Shown one piece after another: positions 29,044 to 37,410 of a stretch of DNA of 64,000 nucleotides. The notes below the pieces were generated by a model that did no database searches, was not told the origin of the DNA, and saw only the letters and a list, made by a program, of their open reading frames with translations. Numbering within the stretch: position 1 is the first letter of the stretch; the number at the start of each line of letters is the position of its first letter. The stretch comes from Flavobacterium limnophilum (GTDB taxonomy: Bacteria; Bacteroidota; Bacteroidia; Flavobacteriales; Flavobacteriaceae). The stretch is from the NCBI RefSeq assembly GCF_027111315.2, contig NZ_CP114289.2, forward strand, positions 310,001-374,000, written 5' to 3'. Both the position numbers and the translations under genes were made by a program.

Positions 29044-29162
29044 ATTAAGATTTGAGTATTAAGTATTAAGACAAATAAAAAATCCGTCAAGTTTTAAAAC
29101 TTGACGGATTTTGATTTTTTAGTAGAATCAAGTCTTGATACTTAATACTCAGATCTTAATAC
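29044..29162. terminator. Nested palindrome, bidirectional terminator between permease and ald
   Basis: The core at 29079-29112 is a perfect 34-base palindrome (arms AAAATCCGTCAAGTTTT and complement) flanked by A and T runs, so it can terminate both converging transcripts. Outside it, TTAAGATTTGAGTATTAAGT (29046 onward) and its near-complement before 29162 form a second pair of arms. The outer arms belong to the same repeat family as 18215-18243. Confidence 0.85.
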
Positions 29163-29170
29163 TAATAAGA

Positions 29171-30301
29171 TTAAGCGTAAACAAGATCTTTCAAAGCAGT
29201 TTCCACGTCTTCAAAAGGCAGGTTCCAAGCGTCGGCAACTCCTTTGTATAGAATTTTACCATTGGCAACATTGAGTCCTTTTTTCAATTCTTCGTTTTCG
29301 GCACAAGCTTTTTTCCATCCTTTGTTGGCCAATTGCAAAGCGTAAGGCAAAGTGGCATTGGTCAACGCCAAAGTAGATGTGTAAGGAACTGCGCCCGGCA
29401 TATTCGCCACGCAATAGTGGACAATGTCATCGATGATAAAAGTTGGATTCTCGTGTGTTGTCGGGGAACAAGTTTCGATACAACCTCCTTGGTCAACGGC
29501 AACGTCAACTACTACCGTTCCGGGACTCATTAATTTTAGCATATCCCGGGTAATCAAATGTGGCGCTTTGGCACCTGGAATCAAAACGGCTCCAATAACC
29601 AAATCCGCTTGGGCAATGGCTTCGCGAATATTATAATGGTTCGACATAAGCGTCGTTACATTGGCTGGCATCACGTCAGACAAATACCTTAAACGTGGCA
29701 AACTCACATCCATGATGGTTACTTGGGCACCAAAGCCGGCAGCCATTTTTGCAGCTTGCGTGCCCACAATTCCACCGCCTAAAACGACTACTTTTGCCGG
29801 TGCAACTCCGGGAACACCTCCCAAGAGAATTCCTTTTCCTTTCATTGGTTTTTCTAGATATTTTGCACCTTCTTGAATGGCCATTCTTCCCGCCACTTCC
29901 GACATTGGAACCAATAATGGCAAACTTCGGTCTGATTTTTCAACCGTTTCATAAGCCAAACAAACCGCTTTGCGTTCAATCATCGCATAAGTCAATGGTT
30001 CAGAGGAAGCAAAGTGGAAATAAGTGAATAATAATTGGTCTTTTTTGATAAGTGGGTATTCTGAGGCAATGGGTTCTTTTACCTTGATAATCATTTCGGC
30101 AATGTCATAAACGGCTTCAATGGTTGGTAAAAGTTCGGCTCCAGCTTCTGTGTAGGCATTGTCGCTGAAACCACTGTTTTCTCCTGCGCTTTTTTGCACA
30201 TATACAAGATGTCCGTGTTTTTTGAATTCGGCTACTCCGGCTGGGGTTAGCGCTACACGGTTTTCGTTGTTTTTGATTTCTTTTGGGATTCCAATGATCA
30301 T
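29171..30301 (-). CDS. ald: Alanine dehydrogenase
   Basis: The 376-residue enzyme interconverts L-alanine and pyruvate with NAD. It starts at MIIGIPKEIKNNENRVALTP; the upstream in-frame codons to 30340 are not family-like. The Rossmann motif is in VVVLGGGIVGTQAAKMAAGF, preceded by GKGILLGGVPGVAPA, and the N-terminal substrate-binding region includes VQKSAGENSGFSD. Length is typical. A TAAATTTG element lies 37 bases upstream on the same strand. A divergent Lrp-type regulator next to it is a likely controller. Confidence 0.96.
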   Translation of the reverse strand: MIIGIPKEIKNNENRVALTPAGVAEFKKHGHLVYVQKSAGENSGFSDNAYTEAGAELLPTIEAVYDIAEMIIKVKEPIASEYPLIKKDQLLFTYFHFASSEPLTYAMIERKAVCLAYETVEKSDRSLPLLVPMSEVAGRMAIQEGAKYLEKPMKGKGILLGGVPGVAPAKVVVLGGGIVGTQAAKMAAGFGAQVTIMDVSLPRLRYLSDVMPANVTTLMSNHYNIREAIAQADLVIGAVLIPGAKAPHLITRDMLKLMSPGTVVVDVAVDQGGCIETCSPTTHENPTFIIDDIVHYCVANMPGAVPYTSTLALTNATLPYALQLANKGWKKACAENEELKKGLNVANGKILYKGVADAWNLPFEDVETALKDLVYA

Positions 30302-30337
30302 AATAGTTGTGTTTAGTAGTTGTGTTTTAAATATATA

Positions 30338-30345
30338 CAAATTTA
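30338..30345 (-). promoter_or_regulatory. -7 element of the ald promoter
   Basis: Minus strand TAAATTTG fits TAnnTTTG, 37-44 bases before the ald ATG. No good TTG was found 20 bases further upstream, which would fit an activator-dependent promoter; that is only inference. Confidence 0.5.
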
Positions 30346-30512
30346 CTACTTAAAGAAAATATTATGTTTAACGGATTTGAATTAAGAAAATAACAGTTTA
30401 ATTTGGTATTTTTACACAAAATATTTCTTTATTGAAGGCTAATAGTAGTTTTAAAAAGAAAAATTATCTGATTTTAAATGTTTTAAAAATAACAAAATAA
30501 ACAACAATTGTT

Positions 30513-30971
30513 ATGATTTTAGATGAAACGGACAAAAAAATCCTGCGATTGCTACAAGTGGATGCGCATTTGACTTTAAAAGATATTTCCAATAAAATAA
30601 ATCTCTCGCTTACGCCCGTTCACGATCGAGTGAAACGTTTGGAAAAGGAAGGGATTATCGAAAAATATGTTTCGATTTTGAACAAGAAGAAATTGGGCAA
30701 TAATTTGATGGTCTATTGTCAAGTGACGTTGGTGAAACAAACCTACGATGTTTCGGAAGGATTCAATCAATCGATTATGAATATGCCGGAAGTGGTTGAA
30801 TGTAATTTTATTTCGGGAAGTTTCGATTATATGCTCAAAATCATTTTGCCCGATATGGAAAGCTACCATAATTTTCACCAAAAAAAGTTGTCGGTTTTGC
30901 CCGAGGTTTCGTTGATTAACAGCTTTTTTATTATCTCGGAAGTAAAGAGCACAACCGTTTTGCCTATATAA
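30513..30971 (+). CDS. Lrp/AsnC-family transcriptional regulator
   Basis: The 152-residue product has an N-terminal winged helix-turn-helix (LDETDKKILRLLQVDAHLTL KDISNKINLSLTPVHDRVKRL) and a C-terminal RAM-type ligand domain (VVECNFISGSFDYMLKIILP). Members bind amino acids and control their metabolism. It is divergent from ald with a 211-base shared upstream region, so alanine-responsive control of ald is the simplest guess. Confidence 0.93.
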   Translation: MILDETDKKILRLLQVDAHLTLKDISNKINLSLTPVHDRVKRLEKEGIIEKYVSILNKKKLGNNLMVYCQVTLVKQTYDVSEGFNQSIMNMPEVVECNFISGSFDYMLKIILPDMESYHNFHQKKLSVLPEVSLINSFFIISEVKSTTVLPI

Positions 30972-30976
30972 AAGTT

Positions 30977-31023
30977 AACCTCAGATTCGCAGCTTTTTTT
31001 TATTAATCTGCGAATCTGAGGTT
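30977..31023. terminator. Bidirectional terminator between lrp-type gene and DegP-like protease
   Basis: AACCTCAGATTCGCAG (30977-30992) is the exact complement of 31008-31023. The loop holds a T run and a further T-rich stretch follows. It separates two converging genes. Confidence 0.85.
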
Positions 31024-31051
31024 TGTTTTTTATCCAATTTTAGAAGTTGAT

Positions 31052-32446
31052 TTAAATAATAATTCGGATGATTTCTCCTCTTTTATTAATCATTTCCATT
31101 TGAATACTTTGATTCTCGGCCTTGTTGTTCAAAAGTTTTGAAGCCGATTCGATGTCTTTAATTTTTACATTGTCAATGCTCAAGATGATATTTCCTTTCA
31201 GATCTTGTTCGTATTGTTTTAGATTTTCATTGGTGATGGATTTTATTTTTGCACCTCCATCCAAATGAAATCGCTTTTTGTCTGCCGCATCAATATTTTC
31301 CAATTCGATACCTTTGATTTCAGTGCTGAAAAACTCGTTTTTACTCAAAACAACTGGAACGGCTTTATTTTTTCCTTCACGAATAAAAGTAACTTCTACT
31401 TTGTCGTTGGGTCTTTTGGTGTTGATATAACCCGAAAGGTCGGCAAAGGTGGCAATATTTTGATTGTCCAATTTAACAATGATGTCGCCTTTTTGTATTC
31501 CTGCTTTTTCGGCTCCAGAGTTTTTTTGTACTTTGTTGATGTAAAAGCCTTGTGTTTCTTTAATCCCCAGTTCTTTTGAGGCTTGAGCGTTCAATTCACC
31601 TCCTTCAACACCAAGGACGCCTCTTTGTACGTTTCCAAACTCTATCAAGTCATCAATGATTTTTTTGGCATTATTCGAAGGAATCGCAAAGGAATAACCA
31701 GCGTAAGAACCAGTCGGCGACGAAATCATCGTGTTGATTCCAATTAATTCCCCACGAGTATTGACCAAGGCACCACCACTGTTTCCTGGGTTTACGGCAG
31801 CATCGGTTTGAATGAACGATTGAATTCCGCCAGTTTCCAAATTTCTGGCTTTGGCCGAAATGATTCCTGCCGTTACCGTCGAATTTAAATTATAAGGATT
31901 TCCTACTGCTAAAACCCATTCGCCAATTTTTACCGAATCCGAGTTGGCAAAAACTGTATAAGGTAATTTCTCGTCAGCATTGATTTTTAACAAAGCAATA
32001 TCCATTTTTGAGTCTGTTCCGATGAGTTTTGCAGGGTAGGATTTTTTGTTGTTCAAGGTGATTTCTATTTCCGATGCGTCTTTTATCACGTGATTGTTGG
32101 TCACTATATAACCGTCTTCCGAAATGATTACTCCCGAACCCGTCCCTACTTGTTCCTGCAATTGGTCGCCACGGTAACCGTAGAAATATTCCAAAATAGG
32201 ATTCGAAACATTTTTTCGGGAAACATTTTTTACGTGAACCACCGTGTGAATGGTTTTGTCGGCAGCTTCGGTAAAATCAACTGCTTCTGCCGATAGGCCA
32301 ACTGTTCGTCCATACGAATTAGGAGCTGAAGTTGTAATGGATTTGTTTGAAAAAAAGCCATTGTCGTCAAATAACAATTTATAAGAACCCAATGTTACGG
32401 CTCCGCTCAACAATGATACCAAAAATAGGCTTGAAAATCGTTTCAT
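31052..32446 (-). CDS. DegP/HtrA-like periplasmic serine protease
   Basis: The 464-residue product starts at MKRFSSLFLVSLLSGAVTLG, a signal sequence or anchor; the in-frame extension to 32641 lies over a repeat and is not credible. The trypsin-like domain shows His in YIVTNNHVIKDAS, Asp in DSKMDIALLKI and Ser in NPGNSGGALV. One clear PDZ domain follows (GVLGVEGGELNAQASKELGI), and a second, more divergent one forms the C-terminus. Such proteases degrade or hold misfolded envelope proteins. Transcription faces the Lrp gene. Confidence 0.95.
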   Translation of the reverse strand: MKRFSSLFLVSLLSGAVTLGSYKLLFDDNGFFSNKSITTSAPNSYGRTVGLSAEAVDFTEAADKTIHTVVHVKNVSRKNVSNPILEYFYGYRGDQLQEQVGTGSGVIISEDGYIVTNNHVIKDASEIEITLNNKKSYPAKLIGTDSKMDIALLKINADEKLPYTVFANSDSVKIGEWVLAVGNPYNLNSTVTAGIISAKARNLETGGIQSFIQTDAAVNPGNSGGALVNTRGELIGINTMISSPTGSYAGYSFAIPSNNAKKIIDDLIEFGNVQRGVLGVEGGELNAQASKELGIKETQGFYINKVQKNSGAEKAGIQKGDIIVKLDNQNIATFADLSGYINTKRPNDKVEVTFIREGKNKAVPVVLSKNEFFSTEIKGIELENIDAADKKRFHLDGGAKIKSITNENLKQYEQDLKGNIILSIDNVKIKDIESASKLLNNKAENQSIQMEMINKRGEIIRIII

Positions 32447-32566
32447 AGTTTTATAGTTATTTAAGAATTTACACTGTAAAATTAAAAATTTTGCTATTCC
32501 AAAAAAACAGTTTAACGCTCGTTTAACAATCTTTAACGTATCATTAATATTTTGAAATTTTACTGA

Positions 32567-32685
32567 AAAGACGCAAGGTCGCAAAGAAAAAAGTTGGAAA
32601 GCTTCCAAAGTAATCATCCTGATAAATTTGAAATTTTGCAAAGCGTACTTTTAATTAAAACTTTGCGCCCTTGCGTCTTTGCGGT
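32567..32685. repeat. Inverted repeat of the TTTGCG/CTTGCGTCTTTGCG type
   Basis: AAGACGCAAGGTCGCAAAG near 32570-32588 is complementary, with few mismatches, to CTTTGCGCCCTTGCGTCTT at 32661-32679. Arrays of this kind recur in Bacteroidota intergenic regions. It lies between the divergent protease and dapF genes and is therefore not a convergent terminator. Confidence 0.65.
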
Positions 32686-32708
32686 AGAAATTAACCCAAT
32701 GTTTTTTG

Positions 32709-32716
32709 TACTTTTG
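32709..32716 (+). promoter_or_regulatory. -7 element of the dapF promoter
   Basis: TACTTTTG lies 22 bases before the dapF ATG. The nearest TTTG (32678-32681) is 27 bases away, longer than preferred, and lies in the repeat above. Confidence 0.55.
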
Positions 32717-32737
32717 TAACTCTTAATACATACTATA

Positions 32738-33520
32738 ATGCAAGTAGAATTCTATAAATACCAGGGAACAGGAAACGATTTTGTAATGATAGACAATCGC
32801 TCCGGATTTTTCCCAAAGGAAAATGTACAACTCGTGGCTCGTTTGTGCGACCGACGTTTTGGAATTGGAGCGGATGGATTGATTCTGTTGGAAAACGACA
32901 CCGAAACTGATTTTAAAATGGTTTATTACAATTCCGATGGAAACCAAAGCTCCATGTGTGGGAATGGTGGTCGCTGTTTGGTGGCTTTCGCCAAAGATTT
33001 GAACGTGATTAAAGACAATTGTACTTTCATCGCTACCGATGGTTTGCATCACGCCAGCGTTGCCAATGATGGAATTGTGTCTTTGCAAATGATTGATGTT
33101 GCCGATATAAAAAAAGAAGCCGATTACACTTTTATGAATACGGGTTCGCCACACCACGTGCAACTGGTGGAAGATTTGGAACATTATAATGTAAAAGAAA
33201 ACGGAGCAGCTCTTCGTTACGGGTCATTATACGGAAAAGAAGGAAGCAACATCAATTTCGTTAAGAAAATCAATGAAGATACTTTCTCGCTTCGCACTTA
33301 CGAAAGAGGGGTAGAAGATGAAACATTGGCTTGCGGAACAGGAGCTACAGCCGTTGCCATTGCAATGAATGCTACAGGACAAACCAATGCTTCTTCCATT
33401 AATTTAAATGTGGAAGGCGGAAAATTAGCCGTTTCTTTTGATAAAATTGGTGATCAGTTTACCAATGTTTTCCTAATTGGGCCAGCGGAATTTGTGTTTA
33501 AAGGGCAAATTGAAATTTAG
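32738..33520 (+). CDS. dapF: Diaminopimelate epimerase
   Basis: The 260-residue enzyme converts LL- to meso-diaminopimelate for lysine and peptidoglycan synthesis. The N-terminus FYKYQGTGNDFVMIDNRSG is diagnostic, and the two catalytic cysteines are visible in SMCGNGGRC (about residue 72) and ETLACGTGATA (about 202). Length is close to the family average. No other dap gene is adjacent. Confidence 0.97.
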   Translation: MQVEFYKYQGTGNDFVMIDNRSGFFPKENVQLVARLCDRRFGIGADGLILLENDTETDFKMVYYNSDGNQSSMCGNGGRCLVAFAKDLNVIKDNCTFIATDGLHHASVANDGIVSLQMIDVADIKKEADYTFMNTGSPHHVQLVEDLEHYNVKENGAALRYGSLYGKEGSNINFVKKINEDTFSLRTYERGVEDETLACGTGATAVAIAMNATGQTNASSINLNVEGGKLAVSFDKIGDQFTNVFLIGPAEFVFKGQIEI

Positions 33521-33535
33521 AAAAATAATGATTTG

Positions 33536-33661
33536 GGCGTGACCCTCCGTAAAAACTACGGGTCGGGCTTTACGTTCCCGCTTTTTTTCTTTTCAATTGC
33601 CCCGCCTTTAAAGGCGGGGCAATTGAAAAGAAAAAAGAGCTCCACTGCAATCCCTCACGCG
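33536..33661 (-). repeat. 126-bp dispersed repeat, copy 2 (inverted relative to copy 1)
   Basis: Read on the minus strand this matches copy 1 at 27433-27558 almost base for base, with one or two substitutions in the flanks. The hairpin core differs: CCCGCCTTTAAAGGCGGG instead of the copy 1 centre, yet it is still perfectly self-complementary. It lies between dapF and a GNAT gene, directly after the dapF stop, where it could also act as a hairpin in the dapF transcript. Confidence 0.85.
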
Positions 33662-33727
33662 GAGCAACTGCAGAAAAAAATAAATAAAACTTGAGGAGCC
33701 AATTTGGCACCTCAAACTCAAATCAAA

Positions 33728-34258
33728 ATGATCACACTAAAAGGCGAAAACATCTACCTCCGAGCACTCGAACCCAATGATTTGGAGTTTGTTTATGCTA
33801 TGGAAAACGACCAAAGTATTTGGGAAGTGAGCAATACGCAAACGCCTTACAGTCGGTTTTTGGTAAAGCAATACCTCGAAAATGCGCATCAGGATATTTA
33901 TGAAGCCAAACAATTGCGATTGGCAATTTGTCAGGATGAAGATTTTCCAGCCATCGGATTAATCGATTTGTTTGATTTTGATCCGAAGAATAATCGGGCA
34001 GGAATTGGTATTGTAATTCAGGGAACAGAAAACCGAAAACAGAATATTGGTTCCGAAGCTTTGGAACTCTTGATTCGATATGCTTTTTATCATTTGAATC
34101 TACATCAATTATATGCAAATATAGATACAGAAAATGTTGCGAGTACGGCTCTTTTTTCTAAATTTGGATTCCAGAAAATAGGAACCAAAAAAGATTGGAT
34201 TTTAGTCAATGGAGTCTATAAAGACGAGGCTATTTTTCAATTAATTAAAAAAGTATAG
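33728..34258 (+). CDS. GNAT-family N-acetyltransferase (RimJ/SpeG-like)
   Basis: The ATG at 33728 gives a 176-residue product beginning MITLKGENIYLRALEPNDLE, as in the RimJ/SpeG type; eight more upstream codons are open but less likely. The acetyl-CoA loop region is GIVIQGTENRKQNIGSEALE LL, and FSKFGFQKIGTKKDWILVNG closes the fold. Substrate cannot be assigned (protein N-terminus, polyamine or antibiotic are all possible). Confidence 0.88.
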   Translation: MITLKGENIYLRALEPNDLEFVYAMENDQSIWEVSNTQTPYSRFLVKQYLENAHQDIYEAKQLRLAICQDEDFPAIGLIDLFDFDPKNNRAGIGIVIQGTENRKQNIGSEALELLIRYAFYHLNLHQLYANIDTENVASTALFSKFGFQKIGTKKDWILVNGVYKDEAIFQLIKKV

Positions 34259-34343
34259 ACACAGATTACACGAATTAACACAGATTTGTTGTTTGTAAAA
34301 GTGTTTTTGTTTTTTAATCTGTGTGAATCTGTGTAATCTGTGT
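34258..34343. repeat. ACACAGATT-type inverted repeat (hairpin)
   Basis: GACACAGATTACACGAATTA (from 34258) pairs with its near-complement ending in TGTAATCTGTGTC at 34343, with arms of about 28 bases and a T-rich loop. The motif is typical of Flavobacteriia, and a fragment of it occurs near 48340-48350. It could terminate the GNAT transcript. The right arm contains the GTG at 34340 that would be the longest mltG start. Confidence 0.7.
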
Positions 34344-34399
34344 CAAAAAAACAATCCGTTTACGGGTTTAAATTTATCAACTTTTTAAAATTTTTAGTT

Positions 34400-35440
34400 T
34401 TGAACTTAAAGAAAATCATAACAATAGCATCTGTAGTTCTAATATCGGGATTACTGATTTATGGAGGTATTGTGGCGAATCAAATTTTTTCTAAAAACAC
34501 CAAGTTTTCACAAAGTGAAGTCTATGTTTTTGTGCCAACAGGATCTACTTATGAAGATGTAAAGAAAATAATTGAACCTTTTGTGGGTAATATGAACCGT
34601 TTTGAAATGGTGGCTAACAAAAGAAGCTATCCTGAAAACGTAAAACCGGGGCGTTTTTTATTCACCAAAGGGATGAATAGTTACGAGTTAGTCAAAGCGA
34701 TGCGAAGTAACATTCCCGTGAAATTGGCTTTCAACAATCAGGAACGTTTGGAAAATTTTGCCGGTCGCGTGAGTTCTCAAATAGAACCGGATAGTTTATT
34801 GTTGTTAAATACCTTCAAGGATTCTATATTCTTGAAAGAAAATGGCTTTACCGACGAGAATGTATTTGTAATGTTTATTCCCAATACTTATGAAGTGTAT
34901 TGGAATATTTCTGCCGAAAAATTCCGTGATAAAATGATCAAGGAATACCGCAATTTCTGGAATAAAGAGCGAACTGAAAAAGCGGCTAAACAAGGATTGA
35001 CTCCAATTGAAGCAACCATTTTGGCCTCGATTGTGCACAAAGAATCCGTTAAAAAAGACGAAAGACCACGAATTGCAGGGGTTTATTTGAATAGAATGAG
35101 ACAAGGAATGCCACTTCAAGCTGATCCAACCGTGATATTCGCCATAAAAAAGAAAGACAATGATTTTGATCAAGTAATCAAAAGGGTTTTTTACAACGAC
35201 TTGTTTTTGAACTCGCCTTATAATACCTATAAAGTGATAGGACTTCCTCCAGGGCCAATTGCAATGCCGGACATTACGGCTTTGGACGCCGTTTTAAATC
35301 CCGAAAAACACAACTTTATTTATTTCTGTGCCAGTGTGGACCGTTTTGGTTACCACGAATTTGCTGCCACTTTGGAAGAGCATAACAAAAATGCCAAAAA
35401 ATATTCCGATTGGATCAACAGTCAAGGCGTAACTAGGTAA
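34400..35440 (+). CDS. mltG: Endolytic transglycosylase MltG
   Basis: MltG cuts new glycan strands in the periplasm and sets their length. The protein has one membrane-spanning segment (KIITIASVVLISGLLIYGGI), a LysM-like region and the YceG catalytic domain with the conserved Glu in TILASIVHKESVKKDE, followed by RIAGVYLNRMRQGMPLQADP TV. The start is uncertain. TTG at 34400 gives MNLKKIITIAS, 346 residues; GTG at 34340 gives 366 residues but lies in a repeat. No ATG is available nearby. It ends 2 bases before the next gene. Confidence 0.9.
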   Translation: MNLKKIITIASVVLISGLLIYGGIVANQIFSKNTKFSQSEVYVFVPTGSTYEDVKKIIEPFVGNMNRFEMVANKRSYPENVKPGRFLFTKGMNSYELVKAMRSNIPVKLAFNNQERLENFAGRVSSQIEPDSLLLLNTFKDSIFLKENGFTDENVFVMFIPNTYEVYWNISAEKFRDKMIKEYRNFWNKERTEKAAKQGLTPIEATILASIVHKESVKKDERPRIAGVYLNRMRQGMPLQADPTVIFAIKKKDNDFDQVIKRVFYNDLFLNSPYNTYKVIGLPPGPIAMPDITALDAVLNPEKHNFIYFCASVDRFGYHEFAATLEEHNKNAKKYSDWINSQGVTR

Positions 35441-35442
35441 TT

Positions 35443-36357
35443 TTGGGATATAAAAAACAATGTTGTTTTTTGTTGTTCTTCGTGTTTCAATGTGTTGTTG
35501 CGCAAAATTCATTCGATAATTTCTTCAAACCATCCGATTCTTTAAACAAGAAAAGGCAGAATTCCGTATTTGTTACCGAAACAGTTTTGGCTTCTGGTGC
35601 CTTGATTGGCTTGAACCAACTTTGGTATGCCGATTATCCCAAATCCGATTTCCATTTTATAAACGACAATTCCGAGTGGATGCAAATGGACAAAGTGGGG
35701 CATTTGTATTCTTCCTACCAAATTGGACGATTGGGTGCAGAAACATTGAATTGGAGTGGAACCAGCAAGAAGAATCAATTGATTTATGGAGCCAGTTTAG
35801 GATTCGTGTTTTTGACCGCTGTTGAAGTTATGGACGGATTTTCGGAAGAATGGGGAGCATCGATGGGAGATGTTGTTGCCAATGCCACAGGAACAGCTTT
35901 GTATGTTTCACAGGAATTGATTTGGAAAGAACAACGCATCATACCAAAATTCTCTTTTCACAAAACAGAATATTCCAATTATAGACCCGATTTATTAGGA
36001 AGTTCAACTCAAGAACAAATCCTGAAAGATTACAATGGACAAACGTATTGGTTTTCGGCCAATTTGTATTCTTTTTCCAAAAAATCAAAAATTCCGAAGT
36101 GGTTGAACCTTGCTTTGGGTTATGGAGCCGAAGGATTAATAGGTGAAAACGACGATAAAAACTCGGTTATTTTTCCTATAAAACCTGAAAAACACAAACA
36201 ATTTTACCTAAGTTTGGATTTAGATTTGACAAAAATCAACACAAAATCGCACTTTTTAAAGACCGTTTTTTCGGTTTTAAATACAGTCAAAATCCCTGCC
36301 CCGACCCTTGAATACTCGCCTCAGCGGGGATTCAAATTTTATGCCTTGTATTTTTAG
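35443..36357 (+). CDS. DUF2279/YfiM-like periplasmic or outer-membrane protein
   Basis: The 304-residue product starts with TTG (GYKKQCCFLLFFVFQCVVAQ signal peptide). The conserved part is MDKVGHLYSSYQIGRLGAET to GASMGDVVANATGTALYVSQ E, which matches the DUF2279/YfiM pattern (His in the DKxxH motif, then an acidic GDxxAN motif). The rest is predicted beta-rich with a C-terminal aromatic (FYALYF), compatible with an outer-membrane barrel. It follows mltG by 2 bases, suggesting co-transcription with wall metabolism. Function unknown. Confidence 0.8.
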   Translation: MGYKKQCCFLLFFVFQCVVAQNSFDNFFKPSDSLNKKRQNSVFVTETVLASGALIGLNQLWYADYPKSDFHFINDNSEWMQMDKVGHLYSSYQIGRLGAETLNWSGTSKKNQLIYGASLGFVFLTAVEVMDGFSEEWGASMGDVVANATGTALYVSQELIWKEQRIIPKFSFHKTEYSNYRPDLLGSSTQEQILKDYNGQTYWFSANLYSFSKKSKIPKWLNLALGYGAEGLIGENDDKNSVIFPIKPEKHKQFYLSLDLDLTKINTKSHFLKTVFSVLNTVKIPAPTLEYSPQRGFKFYALYF

Positions 36358-36399
36358 GTATTTTCAACTTACTGATAATCAGGTTATTGTTTTTTATTG

Positions 36400-36407
36400 T
36401 ATATTTG
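36400..36407 (+). promoter_or_regulatory. -7 element before the lysozyme-fold gene
   Basis: TATATTTG matches TAnnTTTG 49-56 bases before the ATG at 36456. A TTG at the normal distance is absent, so it is a partial promoter match. Confidence 0.45.
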
Positions 36408-36455
36408 TACCGTAGAAATTTCTTAACGGGACAGCGTTTTGAAGAAAAACAATTT

Positions 36456-37094
36456 ATGATAAAGAAGTGGTCTTTTTATACAAGTTTGACTATTATTATT
36501 GCCTTTTTAAGCTCGGGTTTTAAAGCTTTTGATATAGAAACCAATCAATGGTTTCTTGTGAAGGACTCCGATGCGACACACTACTTATTTCCATCCCAAA
36601 AACAAAACGATTATACTAATTTAAGTGTTCCTTATACGGGGAAATTCTTCATTGGTTACAAAGAAGCGATTGCCTTCAAAGAATCACAGGGAAAATACAA
36701 AAAAGTTAATTCGTTGGGGTATATGGGTAAATATCAGTTTGGCAAGGAAACCCTGAAAACGGTTGGAATTCACGACAGTGGACAGTTCTTGAATAGCCCA
36801 AGAATGCAGGAAAAAGCGTTTGTGGCTCTTTTGTCCAAAAACAAATCAGAGTTAAAAGACATTATCGAAAAATATGAAGGACAAATTGTTGCCGGTATTC
36901 GAGTAACTGAATCTGGAATATTGGCTGCGGCACATCTTGGTGGAGTAGGTTCTGTCAAAAAGTTTTTTAGAAACAAAGGGAATCGCTATTATAGGGATGC
37001 TTACGGAACATCGATACGAAGTTATATGAGAGATTTTGGAGGTTATGAAACTTCTGGAATTTTAGCCGATGCAAATGCAAAAGTGATTAAATAG
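36456..37094 (+). CDS. Lysozyme-fold peptidoglycan hydrolase, exported
   Basis: The ATG at 36456 gives 212 residues with a signal peptide (MIKKWSFYTSLTIIIAFLSS GFKA). The conserved block is AFKESQGKYKKVNSLGYMGK YQFGKETL, as in lytic transglycosylase-like or endo-glucosaminidase proteins, with the Glu in KES as probable catalytic residue. AAAHLGGVGSVKKFFRNKG fits the C-terminal lobe. It is short and lacks LysM modules. Upstream in-frame codons to 36387 cross the promoter and are excluded. Confidence 0.8.
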   Translation: MIKKWSFYTSLTIIIAFLSSGFKAFDIETNQWFLVKDSDATHYLFPSQKQNDYTNLSVPYTGKFFIGYKEAIAFKESQGKYKKVNSLGYMGKYQFGKETLKTVGIHDSGQFLNSPRMQEKAFVALLSKNKSELKDIIEKYEGQIVAGIRVTESGILAAAHLGGVGSVKKFFRNKGNRYYRDAYGTSIRSYMRDFGGYETSGILADANAKVIK

Positions 37095-37179
37095 CTTGTT
37101 TTGAAACTTAAAATAAGATTTTTTTTTATTCTTTTTTTTGAAGAATAAAGAACAAATTAATTTTTAAAAATAGAATACG

Positions 37180-37222
37180 GCCTTTTAATTTGGATATAAT
37201 ATCCAAATTAAAAGGCTTTTTT
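37180..37222 (+). terminator. Terminator after the lysozyme-fold gene
   Basis: GCCTTTTAATTTGGATAT (37180-37197) is perfectly complementary to 37199-37216 with a tiny loop, followed by TTTTTT. Confidence 0.88.
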
Positions 37223-37410
37223 ATTTAAGAATAATCTCAAGAAAATCTTTCAATTATACAAATTATTTCTTTAATTTTATCGATGTAAATTATAGAATGG
37301 ATATGCGTGATTCTCTTTGATTCAGTATTTTAAAGCGTAATATCGTTTTATGGAATTGAGTTTTGAGTGAATTTATTAATAGAAATTCTTGCCGTCAATA
37401 AACATCAGAT

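Noticed and set aside
29333-30027. Plus-strand open frames across ald
   Set aside because: All are antisense to a well-conserved alanine dehydrogenase.
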